From Nostoc sp. UHCC 0870 (GTDB lineage: Bacteria; Cyanobacteriota; Cyanobacteriia; Cyanobacteriales; Nostocaceae), in NCBI RefSeq assembly GCF_022063185.1, contig NZ_CP091913.1, positions 698,501-762,500 on the forward strand: DNA of 64,000 nucleotides. Reading direction: 5' to 3'. Made by a program: the position numbers and the translations under genes. Below, in pieces: positions 8,469 through 18,500 of this stretch. Numbering within the stretch: the stretch's first letter is position 1; every line of letters starts with the position of its first letter. A model generated the notes under the pieces. The model searched no databases and was not told the DNA's origin. It saw only the letters and a list, made by a program, of their open reading frames with translations.

Positions 8469-8609
8469 GAGATCAGGACTCAGTACGGTAGGGATACGGT
8501 CACTTACGCTACAGGAGATTTGCCCTCTTGGGCGATTGGCCGGGGCCTGTCGTCTAACGGCGAGTCTGTGAATGTAGAATCCCCACGCCTTTAGGCTGGG
8601 GAGTGTCAA
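8469..8609 (+). pseudogene. tnpB C-terminal tail and right end of a second IS605-type element
   Basis: In frame from 8469 the sequence encodes EIRTQYGRDTVTYATGDLP, then SWAIGRGLSSNGESVNVES and PRL followed by TAG at 8592-8594. This is the C-terminal tail typical of a different cyanobacterial IS1341-type TnpB lineage. The DNA over the stop forms a hairpin (CCCCACGCC-TTTA-GGCTGGGG, one mismatch) and ends in GAGTGTCAA at 8601-8609, the usual right end of these elements and the 3' end of their omega RNA scaffold. The rest of tnpB and the left end are absent. It begins only about 17 bases after the DUF4079 stop codon. Confidence 0.72.
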
Positions 8610-9021
8610 CAAATAAAAACTCAAGTCTGTAGGATAGTCAAAAAAAAATTGCGCCTTTTCCGAAATTGAATTATTTGCGGTTGTAGATATATACGTACTT
8701 AACAAAGCGAGATGTTATTGAGGCGAAACGTCAATTTTTTTAACTGCTAAATATAGCAGCAAGATGTCAAAACCTTTTCAGTGTAGGGATTGTGCGATTG
8801 CATCCCCCAATAGAATGAGCCTCGTGGGGGAAGCATTAATGTCTTCATCAGTGATAAGGTAAGACTATCATCGAAAATTCGATAAAAACATCATTTTTTA
8901 GCTGTTTGTAATTCTCAGAAATTTTAATCAAACCTTTGACCGAAACTTAAATGATAGAGACTTGGGTATGGTTTAAGTGAATCGCTGAGGAAGTCGTTAA
9001 GTTTGTAACAGGAGAAGTCGG
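8610..9021. other. Intergenic region
   Basis: About 410 bases without a credible gene lie between the IS remnant and the next gene. If the remnant once made a guide RNA, the bases right after 8609 would have been its guide. The right end carries the ribosome binding site of the 9022 gene. Confidence 0.5.
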
Positions 9022-9762
9022 GTGCTTAACAACATATCTAACTTTTTTTCTTTGCGCCAATTGACAATCCCCGCCATTGGTCTAATTTTCACCCTTGGTG
9101 TGGTGGGTGAAAAAACTCTACTCAATAATCAGATTAAACAATCGCCTTACTCTACACAAGGGATTGCCGCTACTCTCCCCAAATTGACGCAGCAAAAACA
9201 AGATAGTTCCTCGACTCCTCTGTTAGTGCAACTAAGACAAGTTCGTGACCAAAGAAGTCAACTCAACACCGCAGCTAAAGATACGCAAAGCATTACCAAT
9301 CTTCAGTCACAGCAACCTAGACTAGCTTCCTCTGTCAGTTTAGAAAAGAATATTAATACTCAAAAAGCTGCCAAAAACTCAGGACTCAACCAAAAAGTCA
9401 ACATACCTACAAAAGATGGGATTTATCTGTATGGTCAATCAGCACAACCAAACCAGATAGGACAAGGTTATGTTGTATTTCAAAAACGGCAAGGTAGATT
9501 AGTTGGTGCATTATATATGCCTAGGTCTGAGTTTAGCTGTTTCCAAGGCACACTCAACCAATCTGGAGAGTTGGCAATGACTGTTACGACTACACCAGAT
9601 GCAGGTATTTCACCAGATGTAGCTACAACTAGTAGAATACCTACATTTTCCAGCGATGAGCCAATGACTTATGCCCACTCTGTAGCCTTGCAAGACTATC
9701 ACCAGATTAACGCTATTAGTGGGAACGATCGCCGCATTCTCCAAATGTGTACTCAACGTTAA
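9022..9762 (+). CDS. Hypothetical exported or membrane-anchored protein
   Basis: The 246-residue protein of unknown function begins with GTG, preceded by a good AGGAGA site at 9010-9015 that supports this start. A hydrophobic segment near residues 14-30 (LTIPAIGLIFTLGVVG) suggests an uncleaved signal anchor. A Gln/Ser-rich low-complexity linker (about 35-120) follows. The C-terminal domain (about 130-246) contains KDGIYLYGQS, GYVVFQKRQGRLVGALYMP and DYHQINAI, with two Cys (SCFQG, QMCTQ) that could pair outside the cytoplasm. I do not recognise a named family. It is followed by a heptamer-repeat tract that separates it from the convergent cobO gene. Confidence 0.75.
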   Translation: MLNNISNFFSLRQLTIPAIGLIFTLGVVGEKTLLNNQIKQSPYSTQGIAATLPKLTQQKQDSSSTPLLVQLRQVRDQRSQLNTAAKDTQSITNLQSQQPRLASSVSLEKNINTQKAAKNSGLNQKVNIPTKDGIYLYGQSAQPNQIGQGYVVFQKRQGRLVGALYMPRSEFSCFQGTLNQSGELAMTVTTTPDAGISPDVATTSRIPTFSSDEPMTYAHSVALQDYHQINAISGNDRRILQMCTQR

Positions 9763-9794
9763 CTGTCACCTGTCACCTGTCCCCTGTCACCTAA
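9763..9794. repeat. Heptamer repeat tract (CTGTCAC/CTGTCCC)
   Basis: About four copies of a CTGTCACC/CTGTCCCC-type short tandem repeat lie between two convergent stop codons. The same unit recurs near 1282, 20829, 35990 and 48563. Confidence 0.8.
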
Positions 9795-10481
9795 CTAAAA
9801 CTCAATCCCTGGTTGCGCCTTGACGTTTTGATCACGGAAAGGATGCTTAACCAGGGTCATCTCTGTAACTAGGTCAGCACGGTCAATGATAGCGGCGGGT
9901 GCGCCTCTACCAGTGAGGATGACGTGTTTATTGGGTGGCTTTTCTGCTAGACCAGCTAACACTTCATCAACTTGTAAATATCCCATTTTAAGCGCAATAT
10001 TAATTTCATCTAATAGCACCACCTGAAAATCAGGGTTGCGGATAAATTCTAGTGATTTTTCCCAAGCTGCGCTGGCTTTTTCCAAATCGCGATCGCGGTC
10101 TTGGGTTTCCCAGGTGAAGCCTTCCCCCATTGCGTGAAATTCTATTTGGTCTGCCCAAAGGCTGAACACCTTTTTTTCTGAAGGTTCCCACGAACCTTTG
10201 ATGTATTGGACAATGGCTACTTTGTAACCATGACCAAGCGATCGCAACACCATACCCAAGGCGGCGGTTGTTTTCCCTTTACCGTTACCAGTATTGACAA
10301 TAATTAACCCTTTTTCTGGCACAGCTGATGCTATGCGTCGTTCTTGTACTTCTTTACGACGCTGCATTTTTTCGCGGTACTGTTCATCAGTCAGATTGGC
10401 TGACATTATTTCATCAATTAAACGCTCAATTTCCTTATCTGATTCTAATGCTTCTGGTGTATCACTTGTCATCAAAGTCAT
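9795..10481 (-). CDS. cobO: Cob(I)alamin adenosyltransferase CobO
   Basis: The 228-residue enzyme of the CobA/CobO/BtuR family transfers the adenosyl group of ATP to cob(I)alamin or cobyrinate diamide in cobalamin synthesis and salvage. The P-loop GNGKGKTTAALG lies near residues 65-76. The Walker B-like segment is VVLLDEINIALKMGYL, and HVILTGRGAPAAIIDRADL and the C-terminal VKHPFRDQNVKAQPGIEF are family signatures. The N-terminal ~50 residues form an extra charged helix. There are ATG codons at 10481 and 10472; neither has a strong ribosome binding site and the first is kept. The gene is apart from other cob genes. Confidence 0.94.
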   Translation of the reverse strand: MTLMTSDTPEALESDKEIERLIDEIMSANLTDEQYREKMQRRKEVQERRIASAVPEKGLIIVNTGNGKGKTTAALGMVLRSLGHGYKVAIVQYIKGSWEPSEKKVFSLWADQIEFHAMGEGFTWETQDRDRDLEKASAAWEKSLEFIRNPDFQVVLLDEINIALKMGYLQVDEVLAGLAEKPPNKHVILTGRGAPAAIIDRADLVTEMTLVKHPFRDQNVKAQPGIEF

Positions 10482-10828
10482 CGGAGGATACAGAAAATAG
10501 ATGTTACAACTAAAAAAAACAAGAAAAATTCGTACTGAAATTAATCAGCATCTGGGGTGGATTTAGCAGAGAATCAAGAAAATTTTGTCAAAACAGGCGG
10601 ATATTTCTACTAAATCTGCTCCTGTAGGAGATGTTGCGTGCATGATTTAGTGTGAGGCTGTATAAAAATATATGTGGTGAATCTGTCTATAGCGGTTATC
10701 GTTTTAGTGAGGTACAAGAACCCCAACCTCCTCCCCGCACGCAAAGAGGGGGCTATGATATACCTCATGTGATTAAGAAACGCTCTAATTGTCTGCTAAT
10801 TTTTGCAATTGAGTTTTGAGTCTTGAGT
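10482..10828. other. Intergenic region with a MITE-A copy
   Basis: No gene is seen between cobO and the DUF6508-like gene. Most of the right half is the MITE-A repeat listed separately. Confidence 0.6.
10688..10786. repeat. MITE-A copy 1
   Basis: This ~100-base element begins TATAGCGGTT and ends in a degenerate CGCT. It has a conserved core GTGAGGTACAAGAACCCC and a GC-rich inner hairpin (CCTCCCCGC with AGAGGGGGC). The same element recurs at 50595-50700 (inverted), 57911-58016 and 62312-62410. The complete copies end in TATAGCG/CGCTATA inverted repeats, as a miniature inverted-repeat element would. Confidence 0.75.
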
Positions 10829-11224
10829 ATGTCTAATCAGATTACGCTAGAGAATATTGATAATATACTTACCTTTGTAACATTATTTTCTAATCAAGAC
10901 TGCCAGCTATATGACATACAAACAGAACCTCTAACGTTAGACCCCTACAACTATTCTAAAGAATTTCATCGATTCATCACAGCACTTTACACAGAAAAAT
11001 TTGTCATATCTTTTGATTGGACAAATTGGCAGCATGAAGCGAATCTTTTTATAACTACTCCCGAATTATTAAATGTAGCCGATATTTCTACAATACAGAA
11101 ATTATTTACTAGCCACGTTCGTAAAGAACGTTTTTGTAGTGGACATCTAGCACAACTAATAGATAATGGTCATTTTTTGACAATATTGCAGCGACTACAA
11201 GTCATCTATAAGGATTTAATTTGA
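10829..11224 (+). CDS. DUF6508-like hypothetical protein
   Basis: The small soluble protein has 131 residues from the ATG at 10829; a TTG two codons upstream is also open but less likely. A central segment KFVISFDWTNWQHEANLF and a C-terminal segment SHVRKERFCSGHLAQLIDNG followed by HFLTILQRL look like DUF6508, a family of small proteins of unknown function. No transmembrane helix or signal is present. It has no obvious operon partner: the next gene is on the opposite strand. Confidence 0.7.
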   Translation: MSNQITLENIDNILTFVTLFSNQDCQLYDIQTEPLTLDPYNYSKEFHRFITALYTEKFVISFDWTNWQHEANLFITTPELLNVADISTIQKLFTSHVRKERFCSGHLAQLIDNGHFLTILQRLQVIYKDLI

Positions 11225-11291
11225 GAAAATCCTGACAAATCCAGTCACAGAAATATATAGAGTAAATAGAAATTGTTCAAGGTAAACTTTT

Positions 11292-13553
11292 CTATAAATA
11301 GGGTATAGAAGAAGCCATAATACAAACCGGAACTCTTTTATAAGCAGGTGTGCCACTTTGCGGATCAATTTTGGCTTTAAATAACACATTAGCTTCAGGA
11401 TAAAACATAAAAGCTACACCCTCAAGAATCGCCCCGCAAATAATTTCAATATTGTCTAATTCTCCCCTATCTCCTTTGACTATGACTCGCTGATGTTCTT
11501 GAAATCCGGCTTTTCTGACATCCAGAGGATTCATTAAAATACAGTGACGATGGGACATTCCTCGATATTTATCTTCACTGCGATAAACTACTGTATTATG
11601 TTGACCATAACTGCGTCCTGTGCCTAAAATTACTACAATCCCTGGCTGATTTTCTGCCACACCAAACTCTGATTTAGTGGGTACTGATAATTGTGGTAAA
11701 GGAGTGACAAACATCTGCGCTTTACCATCAGATGTGGGAAATTTTGGTTCATCCAAAATCCGCCCTTCAATCATAAATTCTTCTTTCGTCTGGTCAATTG
11801 TGCTAATTTTTTGATAGTCAGGAATAGTTTTAGCAATTAATTCTCTCACATAAACTGTATCTTGCAGTTTACGCCAATTTATCGGGCTTTCATCATGTAA
11901 ACGATGAGCAATTTCTGTAATTAATTCTACTTCGGAAATCAAGTCAGCATTGGGTGATTGCAAATGACTTTTACCTGCATTATTTAACCGCACAAAGTTA
12001 TTACCAGATTCAGTTGTTGTTTTGTGAGGGTTTTCAAAGCGATTAAATACAGGTAATATTAAAGTATGCTGTTTTCCTAATCCGTGAAAATGTCCTAGGT
12101 TCGGTTTAGTTGCTACATAAAATATAGTGTTTATTTGTGACAATGCTTGTTTTGCTTGGTGTAAATCGGGGTTAGCTGCATACAAATTTCCCCCTAAACA
12201 AAATAATGTATCTATTCTACCTAATTCTGCTGCTGTTATTAAGTCACGGGTATGATAACCAGGAGTTTCATTTAAGGGCTTTCCTAATAGTTGAGATAGG
12301 GCTTGTTTGATTTCTTCTCGCAAGTTGACAGTGACACCCATTGAACCAAATCCTTGGACATTAGAATGTCCTCGAATTGGCATTGTCCCAGCACCAATTT
12401 TACCAGCATTGCCTGTAATTAAGGCTGTATTAGCAATACTAAAAATATTGTCTACACCATTAGCGTGTTGAGTTATACCCATAGCCCAGGCAAAAACTAC
12501 CCGCGCTGATGTACCAATCATATAAGCTGCTGCGGTGATTTCTTCTTGGGATAAACCACAGGTATTAGTGATACTATCCCAGGATATATTATTAGCGTAA
12601 TTTACAACTTCTTGCCAATTTTGTGTATAGGATTTAAGATAGTCTGTCTTGATCAAATTCTGGGCAATTAGAGATTTTTGCAGTCCTACAAATAATGCGG
12701 TATCACTACCAGGAATTGGTTGTAAGTATAAAGAAGATATATCTGAACCGCCTGTGAGTAAAGATTTGATAGGAAATGCGGGAGATGCAAATTTAACTAA
12801 ACCGATTTCAATTTGAGGATTAATAATAATTACTTTACCGCCTCTTTCCCGCAATTTGATTAATTCGTTCATCAGTCGCGGATGATTTGCAGGTGCGTTA
12901 GAACCAATTAAAACAATACAATCACTATGTTTTAAGCTCTCTAGGCTTACCATTGATGTACCTGAGCCGAAAACCTTCTTTAACCCCACTGTTGAGGGTG
13001 CGTGACACAAATCTGAACAGTCTGCTAGATTATTACTACCTAGCGATCGCATGAATAATTGTAGTAAATAAGCCGCTTCATTAGATGAACGTCCCGAACT
13101 ATAACTAGCAATTCGTGCCGGTGGTAAATTAAAAGCCTGTGTAGCGATGTGGTAAACTTCTTCCCAGGTTATACGTTGATAATGGGATGAACCTGATCTG
13201 AGAATGACAGGATAACTTAATCTACCCAAGCGATCGCACCCTTGAGAATCCAGTTTTTGTAATTCACTGATACTATGTACTTGGAAAAAATCTCGTTTAA
13301 TCCCTGGTTGCAATTCCGCAGCGATCGCCTCTACACTTTTAGCACAGCGTTGTAAATATTCTCCCGCTTCATTAACAAACCCCCCTTTTTGTCCACCCGT
13401 ACCCCACGCGCAAGATAAACACGCACTTTTATGATTGAGAGTTTGCCATAATTTTAATCCCTGCGGTGAGAGAGTTTGCTCTACCCAATACTGAATTACA
13501 GGTAAACCACCCCCAGCAGGGGAGCTAGACTTGCTTTCGGGTAAATTATCCAT
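11292..13553 (-). CDS. FdhF/YdeP family molybdopterin oxidoreductase
   Basis: The 753-residue protein belongs to the DMSO-reductase/formate-dehydrogenase superfamily, YdeP branch. It lacks a full four-Cys cluster motif at the N-terminus. Instead it has NHKSACLSCAWGTGGQKGGF, typical of YdeP-like enzymes. Molybdopterin-binding signatures include YSSGRSSNEAAYLLQLFMR, IVLIGSNAPANHPRLMNEL, AWAMGITQHANGVDN and GNAGKIGAGTMPIRGHSNVQ. The C-terminal cofactor-binding domain has ILGTGRSYGQHNT and GMSHRHCILMNPLDV. The reaction is not established for this branch; acid resistance has been reported for E. coli ydeP. There is no Tat signal, so it is cytoplasmic. It is divergent from the sigma gene at 13784. 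Confidence 0.9.
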   Translation of the reverse strand: MDNLPESKSSSPAGGGLPVIQYWVEQTLSPQGLKLWQTLNHKSACLSCAWGTGGQKGGFVNEAGEYLQRCAKSVEAIAAELQPGIKRDFFQVHSISELQKLDSQGCDRLGRLSYPVILRSGSSHYQRITWEEVYHIATQAFNLPPARIASYSSGRSSNEAAYLLQLFMRSLGSNNLADCSDLCHAPSTVGLKKVFGSGTSMVSLESLKHSDCIVLIGSNAPANHPRLMNELIKLRERGGKVIIINPQIEIGLVKFASPAFPIKSLLTGGSDISSLYLQPIPGSDTALFVGLQKSLIAQNLIKTDYLKSYTQNWQEVVNYANNISWDSITNTCGLSQEEITAAAYMIGTSARVVFAWAMGITQHANGVDNIFSIANTALITGNAGKIGAGTMPIRGHSNVQGFGSMGVTVNLREEIKQALSQLLGKPLNETPGYHTRDLITAAELGRIDTLFCLGGNLYAANPDLHQAKQALSQINTIFYVATKPNLGHFHGLGKQHTLILPVFNRFENPHKTTTESGNNFVRLNNAGKSHLQSPNADLISEVELITEIAHRLHDESPINWRKLQDTVYVRELIAKTIPDYQKISTIDQTKEEFMIEGRILDEPKFPTSDGKAQMFVTPLPQLSVPTKSEFGVAENQPGIVVILGTGRSYGQHNTVVYRSEDKYRGMSHRHCILMNPLDVRKAGFQEHQRVIVKGDRGELDNIEIICGAILEGVAFMFYPEANVLFKAKIDPQSGTPAYKRVPVCIMASSIPYL

Positions 13554-13783
13554 AGTTAGCTAAATCTCAACTCGCTTAACTAACTATTATTATTGCTAAA
13601 AATTATTTGGCTTCGCAGGATGTTGCAGAACAGAAATATAAACCGGGTGCGGCTTTTTAGAAAAGACAGTATCCTGAAGCTCATCACGTAAAGTTTTGTA
13701 ATCATGCACGCATTTTGCGTAAAATCCTCTGCTAAGAGAAGATACCAGAATAGATATTCTCTACTGGAGTTATGGAGTGTGAG

Positions 13784-14452
13784 ATGACGAATGATTTCCC
13801 ACAAAAAGACGACACTCTCAACCAAGAACTACAAAAGCTAGTTAATGAAGCCAAGCAATATCCTGCTGACAGTCAAAACCCCACTGACAGAGCAAAACGA
13901 CGCATAGCTTTAAATAAGCTGATCAATGCTATTAAATATTCTGGGAAATTGAGTAAGCAAACTAAGTGGTTAGAATCACCCCAATATGAAGATTATTATC
14001 ATGAAGCATTACAACTCACATTCATAGAAATTTGTCAAAAAATAGAAAAATATGATCCACAATATTCTGTAATGCAGTGGGTAAATATAATCTTCTCCCG
14101 ACGAATGTCGGATGTGAGACAAAAAGACCAAAAAAGAGGAATGACTTGGCTTCCCAAACAGCAAGAAATTGACTCTTTAGATACATTAAACCAAGAAGTA
14201 CCCGTAGAGAGTGAGATATCTAACGAAGAACAACTAAAAGAAATTATTGAAAATGACCCAGAGAATTTTTTAAGTAGCCAGTATGTTAAGGAAAATCCCC
14301 AAGCTAATTTAAAAGTTATTTTGCTATTGATTATAGAAGGTAAACAATGGAAAGAAATTTCTGAAGAATTAGGCGTACCAATTTCAACAGCTTCTGATTT
14401 TTATCGCCGCCGAATGCGTAATATTGTCACCTATCTAAAGAAGTATATATAG
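13784..14452 (+). CDS. Sigma-70 family RNA polymerase sigma factor (short type)
   Basis: This is a small sigma factor of 222 residues with two recognisable parts. Region 2 (about 35-125) contains YEDYYHEALQLTFIEICQKI, then YDPQYSVMQWVNIIFSRRM. The region 4 helix-turn-helix at the end (about 172-222) contains IEGKQWKEISEELGVPIST and then ASDFYRRRMRN. An acidic linker joins them. The frame opens four codons earlier at 13772, but the ATG at 13784 has GGAG six bases upstream and is preferred. It heads a run of co-directional genes (DUF1822, then a double-trypsin/TPR protease). This suggests the sigma factor controls, or is controlled with, this surveillance-type cluster. No anti-sigma gene is recognised. 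Confidence 0.85.
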   Translation: MTNDFPQKDDTLNQELQKLVNEAKQYPADSQNPTDRAKRRIALNKLINAIKYSGKLSKQTKWLESPQYEDYYHEALQLTFIEICQKIEKYDPQYSVMQWVNIIFSRRMSDVRQKDQKRGMTWLPKQQEIDSLDTLNQEVPVESEISNEEQLKEIIENDPENFLSSQYVKENPQANLKVILLLIIEGKQWKEISEELGVPISTASDFYRRRMRNIVTYLKKYI

Positions 14453-14493
14453 AAACTGAATTAATTATCTTAGAAAACTTTGGAGATTGTCTA

Positions 14494-15423
14494 ATGAAAA
14501 GTATCACCGATCAATTAACATTTAGCGTAACTTTAACTAACAAAGCTCGTACTATTGCTGAAGAATATAGCAAAGGAATTTCTAACCCTCTTAAAAAGCA
14601 ACAAATTTATCTCAATACTTTAGCTGTGTATGCTGTAGATTACTATCTCCAGTGTATGGGATTTGCCACTGATTTAGAGGGGAGTGATAGCCGCGATCGC
14701 CTGACAATTCAACTGATGAATGTAGCTGATTTAAACATAAAAAACATCGGTAAATTAGAATGTCGTCCAGTATTAACAAACACCGAAATATGTGAAATTC
14801 CGCCCGAAGTTTGGTCAGACAGAGTTGGTTATATAGCAGTACAATTCAATTCCGACTTCCAAGAAGCAACCATTTTAGGTTTTACACCTCAAGCCGCAGC
14901 AGAAATTCCTCTACATCAGTTGCAATCCTTAGATGATTTCTTAATTTATTTGAGCGAACTAGAAATAGCTAACTCCTCCCAAATAGAAAAATCACCAACT
15001 ATGGTGAAAATTGGGCAATGGTTAGATGGATTTGTTGATGCAGGTTGGCAAACTATTGAGCATCTATTAAATCCCCAACAATTGGGATTAGCTTTTAAAA
15101 GTACCGTGACGATGACACGAGGGCAAAAAATCGACTTGGGGATGAATCTTGACAAAATCTCTGTAGCTTTAGTAGTCAAAATTTCTGAGCCAAAAGCAGG
15201 AGAAATTGACATCTTAACCCAAGTATATCCTATTGGAAATAATGTTTTACCTGAAGGAGTGGAGTTAAGCATTAAAGATGAATCAGGAGAAGATGTTTTA
15301 TCAGTCACATCAAGAAATGAAGATAATTGGATTCAATTAGAGTTTAGTGCTGAAGTAGGAGAAAAATTCCAAATCATAATCACTCATAAAGAATTTCAAC
15401 AAACAAGAATATTTGAAATTTAA
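14494..15423 (+). CDS. DUF1822 family protein
   Basis: The 309-residue protein has the cyanobacterial DUF1822 pattern. Examples are YLNTLAVYAVDYYLQCMGF near residues 40-60, IPPEVWSDRVGYIAVQF, ILGFTPQAA, LHQLQSLDDFLIYL near 130-150, and a C-terminal beta-rich half with DLGMNLDKISVALVVKI. There is no signal peptide, so it is probably cytoplasmic. Its function is unknown; in cyanobacteria DUF1822 genes often sit beside sigma-factor and CHAT-domain genes, as here. A GGAG site precedes the ATG. It follows the sigma gene by 41 bases, consistent with an operon. Confidence 0.87.
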   Translation: MKSITDQLTFSVTLTNKARTIAEEYSKGISNPLKKQQIYLNTLAVYAVDYYLQCMGFATDLEGSDSRDRLTIQLMNVADLNIKNIGKLECRPVLTNTEICEIPPEVWSDRVGYIAVQFNSDFQEATILGFTPQAAAEIPLHQLQSLDDFLIYLSELEIANSSQIEKSPTMVKIGQWLDGFVDAGWQTIEHLLNPQQLGLAFKSTVTMTRGQKIDLGMNLDKISVALVVKISEPKAGEIDILTQVYPIGNNVLPEGVELSIKDESGEDVLSVTSRNEDNWIQLEFSAEVGEKFQIIITHKEFQQTRIFEI

Positions 15424-15508
15424 TAACTCTTGACTCTACTCTCCGCGCCTCCGCGCCTCTGCGTGAAATCCATAAACTTCTGTTCACAACACCAATAGTC
15501 TAGTTTCT

Positions 15509-18500
15509 ATGAATAAAACCATAACCCTGATTGCTTCCCTACTCTTATTCCCTTCCCACACCTTTGCTGTTCAAACATTCCCTGATAAAGTTTCCCAAAC
15601 AAAAGTAGAAACTTCCACTTGTCAAATCACACCAGAAAACCCAGAAACCGGAGAGTATTCCGAAAAACAACTGCAAACCCTCGCCGAGAACATTACAGTC
15701 AGAGTAATTGGTGACAATAACGGAGGTTCAGGAATATTACTCGCTAAAAAAGGCAATACCTATTTAGTAATGACCAACTCCCATGTAATTAGAGGAATGA
15801 ACAGCCTTAACCTCCAAACATCTGACGGTAAAACTTATCCTGCACAAATTCTTCCCAAAACTAACTTTGATAAATTTGATTTAGCTTTAATTCAATTCGA
15901 GTCAAACCAAAACTATTGTTTACCCGAACAGGAAAAAATTGCTACATCAGTTCCCAACCCAGAGACACCAGTCATGGCGGTGGGATATTCCTCAGAAAAA
16001 AGACAGCTAGTATTTCGCACAGGTAAAGTACAACAAATTGCCCAACGACCGCTTAAAGAAGGATATCAAATTGGTTACACCAGCGATATTGAACAGGGAA
16101 TGAGTGGCGGTGTAATTCTCAACTCGCGTGGAGAACTAATTGGGATAAATGGTAGAAGTGCTTATCCCATTTTTAACACAGGTTATGTATATCCTGATGA
16201 TTCTAGACCGACAGAAGCAGAAATCCAGGAAATGCGAAAAGTAAGTTGGGGAATACCAATCTCAACTTTTTTAGCGCAGGTTAATACAGAGATATTAACA
16301 GCTTATTCTTTACCTTTACCACAATCACAACCTGATGTACCTACAACCCAATTAACCGGATGGTTAAGAGACTTAGAACAAAAAGCCAAACAAATCACCG
16401 TTAGAATTGATAGTAGTAGTAACGCTAATGGTTCGGGAATAATCATTGCTAAAAATGGGGATACTTATACAGTATTAACAGCAGCGCACGTTGTTTGTGA
16501 AAGAGAAGATGCTACTCAGCCATGTGGAAACTATAACTATCAAATACTTGCGCCAGATGGTAAACAATATGCTATAGATAAAAGCACGATTAAAACAGAA
16601 GAAGGTGTAGATTTAGGGGTTGTTAAATTTACTGCTAGTAACCAGAATTATCAAGTTGCGACTTTAGCAAATTATAATCCTAATGATTACGATTATATGT
16701 TAACTGCTGGCTATCCCAAATTAGGGAATAATTCACCTTGGCGGTTGACAATGGGGCAGATTTTTGAAAAAGAACAAGGATTACTACAATCTAGACAATC
16801 AGATTTTCAAACTGATAGTTCTAGCCAATTACAAACAGCGAGTTCTTTAACCGGAGGATATGAGTTAGTTTACAGCAGCATCACCTATGGTGGCATGAGT
16901 GGCGGGCCAGTATTAGATTTTATGGGAAGAGTGATTGGGATTCATGGACGTGCAGAAGGGGAACAAGCCATTGATGAGAAAACAGGAGATAGGGGTACTA
17001 GTGATGGAAGAGTACAACTAGGCTATAGTTTAGGTATTCCAACCAGTACCTTTTTAGGGTTAGCAACAAGATTGGGAGTGCAAGCGCAAAAAGTAGAAAC
17101 TAATGCTGCACCGCAATTAAAAGCCGAACAAATTAAGTCTATTCAAGCAGCGACATTATCAACAGATATCGACAAAGGAAATGCTACAGCTAGCCAATGG
17201 ATAGAAAGAGGAAATCAACTGTGGCGATTGCGTCGTTATGAAGAAGCAGTCACAGCATTTGATGAAGCCATCAAGCTAAAACCAGCATTTGTTTATTTAG
17301 CTTATTATGGCAAGGGTTTAGCTTTGGGGTGGAGTGGAAAAGATCCAGAAGCAATAGCTGCATTAGAGTCAGCAACCAAACTCAAACCGGACTTTGTAGC
17401 TGCTTGGCAAAAACTAAGTTCATTTTATCGTATATTCCAGCAGCCAGAAAAGGGGTTAGTAGCAATAGAAAAAGCAATTCAACTCCAGCCAAACAACCCA
17501 AACTTGTACAATGAGAAAAAGCAATTATTAGAGAATTTAAAACGATATGCAGAAGCAGAAGCAGCAATAAATAAAGCAATTGAACTCAATCCCCGTGCTG
17601 CGTTTTACAGTAATCGTGGTAATATTTACAAAGAGCAGAAGCAATGGGAATTAGCACTCGCTGATTACACCAAAGCCATTGCGATTAATCCTCAACATGC
17701 TTCTGCTTACTACAATCGGGGTATTCTTTACGAAGAGCAGAAGAAATGGGATTTAGCACTCGCTGATTTCACCAAAGCTATTACAATTAATCCTCAGTCT
17801 GCTAATGCTTACTACAATCGGGGTGTTCTTTACAAAGAGCAGAAGAAATGGGATTTAGCACTCGCTGATTACACCAAAGCCATTACAATTAATCCTCAGT
17901 TTGCTCTTGCTTACTACAATCGGGGTAATCTTTACAAAGAGCAGAAGAAATGGGATTTAGCACTCGCTGATTACACCAAAGCCATTACAATTAATCCTCA
18001 GTTTGCTGATGCTTACTACAATCGGGGTATTCTTTACAAAGAGCAGAAGAAATGGGATTTAGCACTCGCTGATTACACCAAAGCCATTACAATTAATCCT
18101 CAGTTTGCTCTTGCTTACTACAATCGGGGTAATCTTTACAAAGAGCAGAAGAAATGGGATTTAGCACTCGCTGATTACACCAAAGCCATTACAATTAATC
18201 CTCATTCTGCTAGTGCTTACAACAATCGGGGTATTCTTTACGAAGAGCAGAAAAAATGGAATTTAGCACTCGCTGATTTCACCAAAGCTATTACAATTAA
18301 TCCTCAGTTTGCTGGTGCTTACTACAATCGGGGTATTCTTTACAAAGAGCAGAAGAAATGGGATTTAGCACTTGTTGATTATACCAAAGCCATTGCGATT
18401 AATCCTCAGTTAGCTGAAGCTTACATCAATCGGGGTATTCTTTACAAAGAGCAGAAGAAATGGGATTTAGCACTCGCTGATTACACCAAAGCAATTAATA

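Noticed and set aside
13580..13825. 81-codon minus-strand frame between the FdhF and sigma genes
   Set aside because: It overlaps the sigma gene start and its promoter region and has no protein-like pattern.
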